From: Lojkania enalia
Lineage: Eukaryota; Ascomycota; Dothideomycetes; Pleosporales
Length of the DNA stretch: 64,000 nucleotides
Direction: 5' to 3'
Assembly (NCBI GenBank): GCA_010094045.1
Contig: ML986683.1
Span: 116,340-180,339 of the forward strand
The notes below the pieces were generated by a model. The model saw only the letters and a program-made list of their open reading frames with translations, did no database searches and was not told the origin of the DNA. The translations under genes and the position numbers were made by a program. This document shows positions 11,429 to 23,183 of the stretch, piece by piece (the first letter of the stretch is position 1; each line of letters starts with the position of its first letter).

Positions 11429-14396
11429 TCACGCAGCCGGTGTGCCACACTTTCCACAAACCAGCCTCCTCTCGTCCCTGCCCGTCGCCCCTCTAACGGC
11501 CCGCACTTTAAACTCCTCGGACCCGCATTTCCTGCACTTCATGTCGCCTTCATCACTCCCGTCTGTCTCCTCGCTGCTCAGCTTGCTGACCGTGCTCACC
11601 CGACCAACCAAGTCCGGCCTGTCGGACGGTGAAAGCTTCCCTTTTTCAGTTATCTGTTCCCTTAATGTGTTATTACTCCAGAAAGCCCAAGACTGGCCAT
11701 TGTGGACGGAGAGTGGATTGCGGTTGACATCGGCCGATTTTGCAGGGTCGAAGTTCGAGATCTGAGAAGCAGTGCGGGGAGGCGTACTTGCCCTAGAGCT
11801 ATCGGCAGGCGTTCGGTCGATGGACACGGATGTCTTTGGCGTCCCACTTTGGCCGGTGTTGGTCATCTCGATAGTGGAGCTTGGGCCGAGAGCTGGGGAG
11901 TCATTGGGGCGGATCGAAGATGATATACTCATTCGAGATTTGCGCGGTGATGTGCTTCGTGCATGACTTCTTCGAGGTAAGCCATTGACGGAGTCAAAGC
12001 TGCCATGAGAAATGTCTTGACGCCATGACATAATCCGGTCGTTGGGAGGTTGTGTAGATGTGCTGTCCCTTCGCCTATGACCGTTGGTGCGTGATAGGAT
12101 GCTACTAGGCCGGCTCAACTTCTTTGAGAATACGGATGAAGTATCCCATGCTTCAGACCGTATTCTTTTTGCAAATGCACAATCCTGGCGGAAGACTTTT
12201 AGAGCACCGGTAAAGTCTGCGGTTATGATGATATTGCCGTCCGTATGCGCGGAGCGAGCAATATAAGCCGGACTTTCTGCAACTCTTCTGAAGGCCGATT
12301 CTGTCGGAATAGGGGTGGGCATTGCCGATCTTGCTTCGGTGCGTTCTTTTGATGAGTTCGACTCGGCTCGAGATATTAGCGTTACCGGTGGAGGATTGCA
12401 AAGATCGTAGATTGGATCTTCAGAATTACTAAGAAGTTGCCGCGTCTTTAATGGAGCAAAGACTGCGCAAGTTGCGATGGAATTGTGAGCATCGAACATT
12501 TCGACGGGCCGTTGATTCCGTTTCTCCCCTTCTGGGGGACATGTCGACCAGATGTAAGCTTTTCGATCCTCGCTACCGCAGATGATATGGCCTGTGTCAT
12601 CCGCAAAGGATGCTCTAATCTGACTACAGTTGTTTTCATGGCCTTTGAATTTAATTTCCAAGCTTTTGTCTCTAAAGTTATATAGCCTTACCCTTGAATC
12701 ATTGCTCGAAATAAGGAGCTTTACTTCTCCAGAATTGGTCCCGGGCGGCCAATTGGCAGCTTGAATGCCAGTAATCTTACTTCCCTTAGCGTTCTGCCCT
12801 CGGGTAGATTTGACATGTATCTGCGTTTGGTATTTCAGCCCCTCTGTGTCGTAAAACATACATAGTCCGCCCAAAGTGCCTGCTATACATGTCTTCCCAT
12901 CGGGCGTAAATGATACGGCTGTAATCATGTCTGGCAGTTGGTTCCAGTACGCGACGCTCTTATCTGGGATGCTCCAAAGCCGGAGTTTCGTATCCAGAGA
13001 TCCCGCGAGAAAGAATCGGTCATCTCGGGGATGAAATTGAATAGACGGTACAAAGTCGCTATGCTTGAACGTGCATAGATTTTCGCTTCGGCTTATGTGC
13101 CAAAGCCGTACCGTCTTGTCCATCGACGATGAAAGGAGGAAATTATTCTGCGAGATCAGACATGGTTCACTTTGTTGCATGTATTAATAGCTTAGCTTAC
13201 CTTGCTCCAGCTCAGATCCAATATGGTTCCCGTGTGCCCATGATATTCTCTATATACCTTTTGCTGAAAGACTGGAGCGCTAAGATGTACACCCCCATCG
13301 CCAGAGGCGGTTGGGTCCTTTTCATCTTTCTCATGGACTCTTCGCTCTTCCGGCGTTGATATCACAGCCCATACTCGAACGATTCTGTCTTGCCCGCCAG
13401 CGGCCAGATATTTCCCATCTTTGCTAAACTCAGTTGCCCAAATCGGATTCTGGTTGCCTGCTGTACCTGATTGCGGGACAGGATTGGCGCCGACAGGTAC
13501 AAATTTCTTATCCGCGCTCGAGCGGAGTTCTTGGGCAAGGAAGACGCGGTTGAACTCCTTCTCCTTTTTGTACCGAGCCCGTACTTTTATATACACTGGA
13601 GGCTGCGGATGCCTAGGACTGAAGCCTAGGTTGTCGACGGCGTGACTAAAGAGCTGAGCATCCATGCCCTCTAGTCTCGAATCGCCAGCTTCGGAGCCCT
13701 CGTCATCGGCTCCATCGAGGGCGCTCTTTCTTTTGTTTCCAATGAAGCGACTTAAGAAGGAAACGCCCTTTCTGTAGAGGGACCAGAAAATCAGCAAATC
13801 AGTAAATCAGCCTCGATAACGAATCCGCCTCGCAGTGGCGCACGCCCAACAGCTATCATGAGCCAGCTACGTGCCCATACGCTCTATACGAGATATGCGC
13901 TAAGCCACGCTGGGTCGTAGCATTCACTGCGGCATCGGGAAACTGCCAAACGGGACGGGATGCTCACTTCTTGTCCTGCCTGCTGCTGGACGCACCAGCG
14001 AGCTCCCGCGCTGCCTCGGGCGCCAGCTTTGCATCAGCATGGGCCTCGACGGGGGAGGTTGGCGACTGCGAGGCATTTTCGGTGTTGGTGCGCAGCTTCT
14101 GGACGGCCGAAGACGTGCTGGTACGCTGGAAGATTTGCTATAGAGTGAAAGCGCTCGACGGTTAGCATGTGTGACTGGCTAGCCCGGCCTTCCCGGAGGG
14201 GACATACTTGCGAGAGCGGGTCGATGGCTGGCTCGGGGGGTGGTCGCTGGCCGTCGAGGCTAGGAGTCTGTGACGGCTGCTCGTTCGGCGGCAGCGCGGT
14301 GGGCGAGGTCGGACTGCGCAGCCTGGTCGAGAGCTTCGCCGTCGAAAGCGGGCCTGCACGCTTCTCTATCAGCATCGCATTACGCTTTCCCCGCAT
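11429..14396 (-). CDS. WD40-repeat protein, YMR102C/DGR2 (WDR44)-like
   Basis: A scaffold-type beta-propeller protein related to yeast Ymr102c/Dgr2, which act as plasma-membrane contact-site anchors; that role is inferred here. Four exons (14208-14396, 13968-14137, 13201-13771, 11429-13147) give 882 aa, all in phase. The N-terminus is Pro/Ser-rich and disordered (LRSPTSPTALPP), followed by a KKKGVSFLSRFIGNKRKSAL linker. WD repeats follow: PIWATEFSKDGKYLAAGGQD, LLSSSMDKTVRLWHI, FLAGSLDTKLRLWSI and HIICGSEDRKAYIWS. A long Ser-rich region comes next, and the C-terminus carries CRKCGSEEF...CGKCG, a zinc-ribbon-like Cys pair. A 196-nt intron separates exons 2 and 3. The start is at 14396 or at MLIEKR (14375); a stop codon directly precedes the first. 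Confidence 0.86.
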
Positions 14397-15693
14397 CTAT
14401 GCTACTGCCTATTTGTCGACGTCCCGGAGAGAGTGTATATACAGCACTACCGGAGTACACGCAGAGCGACAGAGCGACATACCCTCTCGGTTCTCCTGGC
14501 GCTCCAAGGGACTCGCATCTTTCGTGTGTGGGTCGGTCACCCGAATCTTTGGCAAGACCTCCGCCATGGCTTATGAGGCTTCATGGGGGGACCTGGTTGG
14601 CCATGTGTCGTCGGCGGGCGATCGTCGCGGCGGGCGCTGTTCGGTATCTATGTATGAAGAGTGGAAACCTTAGACGTGCCAGGGGAGACACCGTGTCCGC
14701 GAGCCGCGGCGGAGCGGAGTGCGATAGGGGTATACCAGGAGGATGAGTTCTAGGATCTGGACTCCTTGTCGAGGAGCGCTATGGGAGCGGAGGTGCCCGA
14801 TTCTGGCGGCCACGGCTTCTTGAGATCAAAAGGCATATACCTATCGATAGTAGGAAATGCGCTCCAAACAGAGCGGCAGCAATTGGACTATGACCGGGCG
14901 GATAGGTCTACAGTGACGCAGGTCATGATATATGTAAGGCCACTAGCTATGTACCGCAATAGGCTTGGCCGGTGTTGTTTTTCTCCCGGAGCTACTATTC
15001 CAACCGGAGTCCGATTGCCCACGACGTCATTGGCTCTCTCGTCCGGTTTCATCCATCCCAACCCCTTCACGGTGGTCCCGTGCAGCCTTGATTAGACAAC
15101 AGCGCCTCGTTCATTTGCGTTGCTCCGATTATGGGAGAGATATTATAGTGGCGATATCCCCCGAAAGAAGCCACGTATACGCCGTTCTAGGCGAGGCTTG
15201 GTTATGCTTGATCCTTATCCGTCCCTCTAGATCGCGGACCCCTGCATTCTAAAACCGCATCGCCATTTCACGTTTCTTTACAAGCCTGTATAGACGGATA
15301 GGTTGGCAACCCCACTAATCCGTACTGACAACCTTCATGGCCTTGTGTGGGAACACGGAACACAATGGTTTTCATCACTAGTATTCATTATGTTAACATC
15401 CTTAGTCCGTTTCCCAGTTCACTTCTTGTGCGAACCGCCTTATCCCACCATCTGTTCTTCATCCAAAACTGCCACTCCGAACGCCGTCCTAGGAAAGAAT
15501 AGGTATCAAAAGCACAAGAGATGCTGTGCCCGACTCCGGCAATGCAGAGGGGAGAAAGTACAGTATGCAAAAAATGAGATGCGGTAACCCGTACCCATGC
15601 GAAGTCGATTTTCCCAAACCAAACAATACTAGGAGCAACCAAAAAAGGGGAAAAAAAAAAAAAAAAAACCTAAAACGAGAAACGATATCAAGC
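14397..15693. other. intergenic between WD40 gene and RNR2
   Basis: About 1.3 kb without a supported gene. Overlapping open frames on the plus strand (14167-14746) are antisense to the WD40 gene's first exon and to its GC-rich promoter. An 18-base A-run at 15651-15668 lies just beyond the ribonucleotide reductase stop codon (T-run on its own strand). Confidence 0.5.
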
Positions 15694-17128
15694 CTAAAAG
15701 TCTTCATCAAAGGCAAAGTCACCAGACATGCCCTTGCCCGCTTCCACCTCGGGCGACGAAGAGCCTTCGCTCTTCTCATGCTTCTTTGTGCTGGCCATCA
15801 CGCCGGCCTTCTGGTAGTCGCCGACGCGCTTCTCGAAGAAGTTGGTCTTGCCAGACAGCGATATGTTCTCCATGAAGTCGAAGGGGTTGGTGGCGTTGTA
15901 GATCTTAGTGTTACCAAGAGCCAGCAGTAGTCGGTCAGCGACGAATTCAATGTACTGGCACATCAGTTTGGCGTTCATGCCAAGCAGCGCGCATGGCAGG
16001 GCCTCTGTCAAAAATTCCTGCTCGATTGTAACAGCTTCGGTGATGATGGCTCGGACGGCTTCGTCGCTGGGCCGTGTCTTGAGGAGGGAGAAGAGAAGGC
16101 AAGCGAAGTCGGTGTGCATACCCTCGTCACGAGAGATTAGTTCGTTGGAGAAGGTCAAGCCGGGCATCAGACCACGCTTCTTGAGCCAGAAGATTGATGC
16201 AAAGGAACCGCTGAAGAAGATACCCTCGACGGCAGCAAAGGCGACGAGACGCGAAGCAAAGGTAGAGTTCTTATCGGCGATCCACCGGAGGGCCCAATCA
16301 GCCTTCTTGCGAATGCAGGGAACTGATAGACACGTCAGATGCATGGGAAGCGCTCTATATAGAAGGACAACTTACTGTTATCGATGGCGTTGAAGAGGTA
16401 GTTGCGCTGCTTGGGATCACTAATATATGTGTCGATTAAGAGAGAATATGTCTCGGAGTGGATGTTCTCCATCATGATCTGGAAACCGTAGAAGCATCGC
16501 GCCTCGGGTATTTGTACTTCCCCACTGAACCGCTCGACCAAGTTTTCGTTAACGATACCGTCCGACGCGGCGAAGAAGGCAAGGACGTGGGAGATGAAGA
16601 AGCGCTCGTCGTCGTTCAATCGCTTGTTCCAGTCGTGAAGATCTTTCGAGAGATCGATTTCTTCGGCGGTCCAGAAGGAAGCTTCCGCCTTCTTGTACAT
16701 TTGCCAGACCTGTCACAAGTTCTGTTAGTTCTTCTATAGCCCAGGGCGACCACGTTACGCGATCAAGGAATGGACGCGTTAAACATACATCGTGATACTT
16801 AATGGGGAAAAGCACGAAACGCTGAGGGTTCTCCTGTAGCAAAGGCTCATGTGCCTCCTCTGCTTTGATCGTAGGAGCCGTAGTGGGCTTCTTGTCAGCC
16901 TCGGACGCGTCGTCCTTGATCTCGAGGTCTGGAATGCCAACAATAGGCTTGTATACATTCTCCTTATCCGCACACGTGAAGTCTAGCTTCTTCGCGGGAG
17001 AATCCGACATCTTAAGAGTGTCAATGGCTGCGGTAGCCTGAATAGTTGTCAGTATGTGCGCATACACTGGAGTACCTCTGCGCGTGGCAACGAACCTGCT
17101 TAGAGGGAGTGCTTTGAAGGGCCGACAT
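15694..17128 (-). CDS. RNR2: ribonucleotide reductase small (R2) subunit
   Basis: Class I ribonucleotide reductase R2 subunit, which houses the diiron-tyrosyl radical and pairs with the large subunit to make dNTPs. Four exons (17096-17128, 16789-17037, 16376-16709, 15694-16322) give 414 aa. R2 landmarks are in order: [34 protein letters not shown] (first ligand Asp), [40 protein letters not shown] (radical Tyr and His ligand region) and [20 protein letters not shown] (second ligand set). The C-terminus GDFAFDEDF matches the R2 tail that docks on R1. First exon is only 11 residues. Three introns are 53-79 nt. Two ACGCGT boxes lie upstream of the start and a third is inside the second intron. 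Confidence 0.96.
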
Positions 17129-17257
17129 CGTGATAGAAGATTATTTCCAGCAAAGGGGTATGCACAATGGCGTGAATAACGCTGGAGAATATGTGAAGAA
17201 TGTGAGGTGGAGCGGGATGATGGATGATACTGTCAATGTCAAGATACAAAGCGGCAC

Positions 17258-17263
17258 ACGCGT
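17258..17263. promoter_or_regulatory. MluI cell-cycle box (ACGCGT) upstream of RNR2
   Basis: A palindromic ACGCGT lies 130 bases upstream of the RNR2 start codon. In yeasts this is the binding site of MBF, which drives G1/S transcription of ribonucleotide reductase genes. The motif is seen; its use here is inferred from that precedent. Confidence 0.5.
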
Positions 17264-17390
17264 CGCTTTATGAAATCGCGGTAGGCGAGATCACGTGGAC
17301 GGGCGACAGCGTTCCTCCCTCGGCGATGGAGCTATGACGTTTTTGATTCACATAACACCAGCATGGCATTTCTGCTGCATTCTTCATCGC

Positions 17391-17396
17391 ACGCGT
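17391..17396. promoter_or_regulatory. second MluI box (ACGCGT) upstream of RNR2
   Basis: A second exact ACGCGT about 263 bases upstream of the RNR2 start. Two copies in one promoter are more than a 6-mer is expected to give by chance in under 300 bases. Confidence 0.45.
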
Positions 17397-18056
17397 TCCC
17401 AAGCTTTCACCATCACTGAAGGGCGATGTGAAACTCACTGCGCGCAACTCACCGATACTAATATCCCCTCAATCCTCCTCTTCTATTCACGTCCAGAATT
17501 GCGTTGAAGCTGCACATTGCAGGTCCCAGCCTCCTAGCTTTTCACCCAAACAGTCCGTGCTCATTAACGCGACTTGTCGCAGACGCGCCGTGATTCGACT
17601 ATGGACCCACCACAACAAATGCAGCTTCCCGGCACCGTGCCGCTCGGAGTAAGAGTCACGGTCGATGGTTCCACTTTGGTTGCAAATCCGGCCACCGACA
17701 CGGAATTAGACACGTTTGGGCGCTCAATCAGAGCAGCATTGACAGTCCGAGTATCCTTCAAATGGGCTGATCGATCAGATTAGATTGCGCATTGATAATA
17801 GTTTCGTTTACAGATGGCTTTCTACTCCACGCAATTCGTCACACATAGTAACTGCCAAGGCGGTTTCTAGCGGTGACTTTGTTTCATTCAGCTGAGAAGT
17901 ACCGTGTTGGACTACTTCCTAGGACGCAGCTCCATCCACCACCCAAGGCTTCCAAACGCCCAGAAATGCCGGCATCAATAATATTGAACGCCTTTGCCCA
18001 GATGCAGTTCTTCAAACCCACAGACTCCATTCCCAATAACATTTATGCGAGAAACA

Positions 18057-19674
18057 CTAACCAAGCATATCTTTCAAGTCTGGGGTGACTACGAACTTGC
18101 CCTTTACGCGACCGAACGAAACCGCCTCGCCTCCATCGTCCTCGACGTCACGGGTTTTCTCTGGTGTTATGTTCATGGTCACCACTTCTTGTAGGAATGA
18201 AGCCCTGTGGCCAGGACTCAACTCAAAGCTTGTCCCACCCCAATCCAGAGTCGTACGCCCAGAATCGTAGACACGCAGTTTGCCGACGCGCCCGCTCGCG
18301 ACCCGGAGACCTTCAGCCGGTTTCAGTAAATGCTCAGATGGATCGTCCTTGACTACAACCGGTCCCTTTTGGGCGGTGGCCGGTGGGTCTAGATTCATGT
18401 CCTTGTTGTCCGAGTTGGACCGTTCGTTCTTGACGGTTGGCGTGAGTAGGTCGGGCATGACTGGAGGAAACTGGAATAGATAGACATTGTTGTCACGGAC
18501 GGTTCTGGGTCTGCCGTCATTTGCGCCTGCTTCCTGCATAGCTACGTCGCCAGCCGCATCTTTTGCTGGCTCCAGAACTTCTGGCCCTAACTCATTTCTC
18601 ACAGACAGTAGACCATCCTGGAAGCGCTTCCATTCTGCCCGGTCCTCATCTGTCTGAATTACAAATCCTGGGCCAGGGCTTAGTTTGCTTCGAATCTTCG
18701 GTTTCTTCTCGGCCTCAGGAGAGGAGGGCATCTGTTTCTCCGGGGCTTTGGATTGCCCTGACATAGGTGCACCTACTTCTTCTGCCTCCCCCTCGTCCTC
18801 ATCATTGCTGATAGGCTCCGCTTTGATTTGCACATCGGCTTCATCTACATCCTGCCACATACCTTTGTATGGCCTCCGCACGCCTGTAATTTCGACATCC
18901 TTCGCTTTCGCCTTACTTTTACGCGACACTGTCTCTGCTAATGAATGCCCTGATGCGCTGCTAGAAGACTCCCCTGATTGTACCGCTTTATTCAATGGCC
19001 CAGCAGAAGACTCGGGATTGATTCCAAACACTCGATCCTGATGTTCTCTCCGGCCTATACGAATGGGCATAAGCGTTGGCTGGAGTTTTCCTAGATGGTT
19101 GCTCCCTTTGGAGGATGGACCGGCGTCTTCGTTCTCGTCCGACGAGATCTCAATGAGATCAATGTCCTTCCTTGGGTATTCAACCATTTCGTCGTCTTCA
19201 GACGAGGTATCCCCACCATCCTCTTTCCGGATCGCCCTGCCCTCAGACTTGTGCACACCGCCATCCTCATCACCATCCCGTTCAGACTTGATTCGCGTTG
19301 CTCGTGACCCTGAAATGGTAGGACGATTGTCCCTTCTTCGATCTGCCCTACGTATAAGTCGTTATTGGACAAATCACTAGGGACGACTTGCCTTGGTTGG
19401 CAGGACCGAGCGAGAACGGGCCGCTGAGAGGTCCAGAATAGCCTCCTCGAGATTTCGTCCCCCCTCTATCATTCTTTCCGCCGCGGTTTTTCGCTTTATT
19501 GGCTTGTTGTCTGAGGCGAGCTTCAGCATCGTGCTCGAGCTTCCTTTCGTGATCTCTCTCTCTTTGCGCTCTTTCTCTAGCCTCTCGTTCCTCTTTACTC
19601 GTGCGACCTGTGAATTTTGGCTTGACAGCAGGTTTTCTCCCACGAGTGGACGTGCCTCGCTCCTTCGAAGGCAT
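18057..19674 (-). CDS. RPC53: RNA polymerase III subunit RPC4 (RPC53)
   Basis: A Pol III-specific subunit that dimerises with RPC37 and acts in termination and reinitiation on tRNA and 5S genes. Two exons (19392-19674, 18057-19309) give 511 aa. The N-terminus is basic (RGRKPAVKPKFTGRTSKEER). The middle is acidic and Ser-rich. The conserved C-terminal RPC4 domain carries GRVGKLRVYDSGRTTLDWGG, then SFELSPGHRASFLQEVV and FGRVKGKFVVTPDL. The only in-phase intron with strong sites is 82 nt and uses a GC donor (AAG|GCAAGT) with TTTCAG. A GT alternative would be 40 nt with a weak GTCGTC donor. Either keeps the downstream frame. It lies between RNR2 and the AtuA-like gene, all on the minus strand. 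Confidence 0.9.
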
Positions 19675-20376
19675 GTTGGGTGAAGGATTGGTGGGGCGGT
19701 GAACCAGGAACGAGAAATTGATTCCGAGTCGCGCGTCCTTATCGATAACGGGGTAACCTCGGTGAAACGGTGCAAGCCGAAAGGCAACGTCAGACGTAAG
19801 TTCACAATGTTCAATTGCTGCAGTGGTGCAGTAGTGCTCAGCTCAAAAAACCTGGCGGTTGCGGCTGGCAGGGGCCATAATAATAGGAGAATTTTGATTA
19901 GGCATATGTTAGTAAAATGTATGCCTTAAAGAACGCTAGCCAAGTACAAGAGTTCGGAATGCTGTTTGGTGTTGAGATACGATGGGCATGAACCTCTATA
20001 TCTACAATACGCGCCATAGTTTCTATTGCCCTTCCCGTTACCACCTGTTCAGACTTTTCTTTCCTAACTGCTCACATGCCCTTTCCAAACCCCTCGCTCA
20101 ATCCGACGTAGTAGTTGAGATAATTCATCATTCAGGTATTATATAATAACTTGCTAACTTCAAGTAACCAAAATCAGAAACTGATTTTTGGGATAACAAA
20201 AAGTCAACTCTACGTCCTGAAGCCGGCCAAAAGCAGCAAGAAAAAAATATCTAAATTAAGCACATGCTAGAGTGCCATAGCCAGCATCGAGGTATAAGAA
20301 ACATGAGTCGTATTCATCGCTAAATGCTAAAGGAGACAACCCAACCCATCAATCATCTATTGCCCATGGAAAACCT
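19675..20376. other. intergenic between RPC4 and AtuA-like gene
   Basis: These 702 bases have no coding signal. The part near 19700-19900 is the RPC4 promoter. From 20130 the DNA is AT-rich and includes a short stretch (20204-20245) resembling one near 27894-27935. Confidence 0.5.
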
Positions 20377-22366
20377 TTACAAAACACCCCGCTTGACAAA
20401 CGAGATAGGCAAATCTACTGTCTTGGCCCTCAAATACTCACAGCAATTCTTGCCCAGCGTATCATAAGTGCTACAGGCGTCATATCCGCGATCTAAATGA
20501 TCGTGTAGCAAGAAGTGCACGGCACGGATATAAGGCATCTCAAACCGATCGATCGGCTTCCCCTTGTACTCCTCCGGCCCCAGCAACTCCTTGATCTTGT
20601 CAATAGTCAAGAAGCTGCGAAGCCACTCCCACTCATCAGCATGCCTGACGAAGAAACCGACATTGCAATCGGAGCATTTGTCGCCCGAGCGACCGAGCAC
20701 GATAGAACCAAGGGGCAGGCGAACGGTTGGTCCGAAGGAATCGAGCGGGATTGGATTCGTGGTTTCGTAGGACGGCTGTTGGCGGTCATATTCCTTGAAT
20801 TCGGGGGCGAGTGGCATATCGATAACTTTCTTTCCGTCCTTAGCGCCCTCGGCGTCCCATAAGCAGTGCACGCGTTGCTGGAGTGCGGACTGCGGAAGGA
20901 GAGAGGGGTGGTATTCGTAGTAAGGCTTGCCCTCAGCTTGTCGCATGTCGTTGCCTAAGGAAGCGCCGGGACACGATTGCAAGAATGTGACCATGCTGAC
21001 GCGGAAAAAGCCGGTCGGGTTCCGCATATTGAGCAATTCTCTATCCTTGGACTGTGCGAAGATGCGGAAATCTACAGTGGCGACGTCCTGATTTCGGGCA
21101 TCTAGTGGCGAGACGCCGTTTTGCATGAATTTGAGGGTTGTGAATTTCTTCAGTGTTTCTTCCCCAAGCTCGTATCTAACTTGCTCTTCTGTCCACTTGC
21201 ATTTCTCTTCAATGTGAAGACCACAGAGGTAGACATGGTACTCGGCTTGCCAGCCGGCAAAGCCTGTAAGACCAACCTTTGTGGTTGGAGGCGGCGGTAG
21301 TCCCTTGATTCCAGAAACCTTGACTTGGTCCTCGCCAACCTGCTCGATTCTGATGTCCTCGATTTGAGCAGTTACATCACAGTTGTAGTACTGGGGACCT
21401 TGAATCTCGTACAATAGCTGTGAAGTCACGCTGTTAACGGTCATGCATCCGCCAGTGTTCTTTTCTTTGTACATGATGCCTTCGCCCTTGTGGTCGATTG
21501 CGCAAATGGGAAATCCTATGTTGATATGCTTGCCGGCAGCGAGCAATGAGCGGAAATCAGAGCAGTATCCACCAGCGACATAAGAAGAGCACTCGAGAAG
21601 ATGGCCTAAGAACATTAGCCTTTATAGTGCAAGCGAAAGTTTGTGCATACCAAGAATGAGAGAGCCAGCAAGCTCATCGAACATATCGCTCGTCCACTCG
21701 TGCCACCAACTATTTAAGTTAGCCAACTCCGCAAAGGGTTAGCAGTAGGACCTACGCAGCAGCACCAATGATGGGCGATGCATCTGATACACGGCCGGCA
21801 ATAACGACATCGGCGCCCTCAGTCAATGCTCTCGCGATACCAAGGCCTCCAAGATAGCACTGCGCGCAGACGGGGTCCAATCCCCATTCTTGGACAGACT
21901 TATTGTGCATTAAGCTTCTAAATCCCTCGCCCTTGTTCATCATGCCTTTCACCGCACCGGTTACATCATCACCCTCAATCCAAGCAATCTTCAAATTATA
22001 TCCCATCTCTTTGCACTTCTTATCAACAAGCTGTGCTAGAATCTCCGTGTCTGATGCGCCAGCGTTGACGGCGAGCTTGATGCCCTTCTCGGAGAGGTCT
22101 GGCACGGCGGGAAGAAAACAGTCCAAGAAATTTTCGGCGAACATGGCGTAGTCGAGCTTCTCCTCGAGTGTACGGGCCTTCATCATCTGCTCCATGTTCC
22201 TGATCTTGCCCGTGCCATGCATTGTCATGGTGAGTTCAGAGAGCCAGTCACCTACAATAACATCCACCTCTTCATTCTTGGCGAGAGATGAGATGGCGCG
22301 AACACGATCCGAGAAACCACCCGAGGCGCCCGCAACGCGGACAGGGCGACGAGTAGCTGGGGCCAT
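20377..22366 (-). CDS. AtuA-like (acyclic terpene utilisation / DUF1446) family protein
   Basis: A cytosolic protein related to bacterial AtuA of acyclic-terpene (citronellol/geraniol) breakdown; the fungal reaction is not established. Three exons (21756-22366, 21651-21709, 20377-21605) give 632 aa. The N-terminal DUF1446 domain shows RVAGASGGFSDR, VIVGDWLSELTM, KLAVNAGASDTEIL, and the strongly conserved ADVVIAGRVSDASP and WWHEWTSDMFDELAGSLILG. A further conserved block is HLLECSSYVAGGYCSDF. The C-terminal AtuA-like ferredoxin-fold part carries LPLGSIVLGRSGDKCSDCNV and FVRHADEWEWLRSFLT. The second exon is only 59 nt. Introns of 46 and 45 nt are among the shortest in the window. Family call is firm. 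Confidence 0.9.
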
Positions 22367-23183
22367 TTCAAATTATCATTAAGATATCAAATTTGAAACG
22401 AAGAGCGAGGTATTGGGGGAAAAAGATCAAGTCGAGGGAGTCCATGGTAAATTATAAGCCTCTGTATCGGACACTATCCGGACTAGCATCTGCCTTTCCA
22501 CATCCAGAGCACTTGGAAATATATTTGACGGTTGACTATTTCCGAATACCTGGCAAAGTAATTCGTCGAACGGGAGCACTGCATAAGTGATTCGTCAAGA
22601 GCTGTGGGGACCAATGTACCCCACAGTTAGAGGCCCAGAAGGCGCTAGCCTAGCGTCTTAGGAACATTTGATTGAAGCTTCCGAGCATACCCGACGAGAC
22701 TTACGGCCTTTTCCCCACGCTAGGATGTGAATTTAACACCTCACTATTATAAAAACTGATAGTCAGACCCCGTTCCCCGAAATTAATAAATTACGATATG
22801 AGGCTCGAGTAGCTGCTAAGGCTGAAAGGGAAAAAAAAACACCATAAGTACGAGGGGCAAAAGCATGTGTATCCCCGCATTTGGTCGCGGAATCTCGGTT
22901 TGAAAATTCCCGCCATGTCGGAGAAGCGTTCTCGCGCGGATTTTTGATCCCGAGCAGTCCAGACGTGTAATCATAGGGATATCCATTGGGGAAGCATTGC
23001 ATATCAAACTTCGGCCGAGTTCTAGTGTTGTGCAAGATCGCTGTTGAGCATACGCACAGCTCGCGCCATTTCTATGTTTATCATAGAGACTGAAGGAGAA
23101 TTGCGAGGGGCGGTGAAATTCTTCAGGGTGAAATTCTTCAACAAGTCAGAGTCACAAAATCGCGTTGGATTGTCTTTGCTCTT
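22367..23183. other. intergenic between AtuA-like gene and F-box gene
   Basis: An 817-base AT-rich stretch with no supported coding sequence. It holds the AtuA-like promoter and the F-box gene's 3' UTR. Confidence 0.5.

Larger units (their letters stand above)
17129..18056. other. RNR2 promoter and intergenic region
   Basis: This 928-base gap holds the RNR2 promoter with its two ACGCGT boxes. A 60-codon plus-strand frame (17601-17783) starts with ATG, but has no recognisable family and no further exons, so it is not called. Confidence 0.5.

Noticed and set aside
14167..14746. Overlapping plus-strand frames of 158-168 codons
   Set aside because: They lie opposite exon 1 and the GC-rich promoter of the WD40 gene and show no protein family.
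17601..17783. 60-codon ATG frame upstream of RNR2
   Set aside because: No homology, no further exons, and it lies in the RNR2 upstream region; too weak to call.
19352..19391. 40-nt GT-AG intron in RPC4
   Set aside because: Too short for this genome and its donor GTCGTC is poor; the 82-nt GC-AG intron with a perfect GC donor is preferred.
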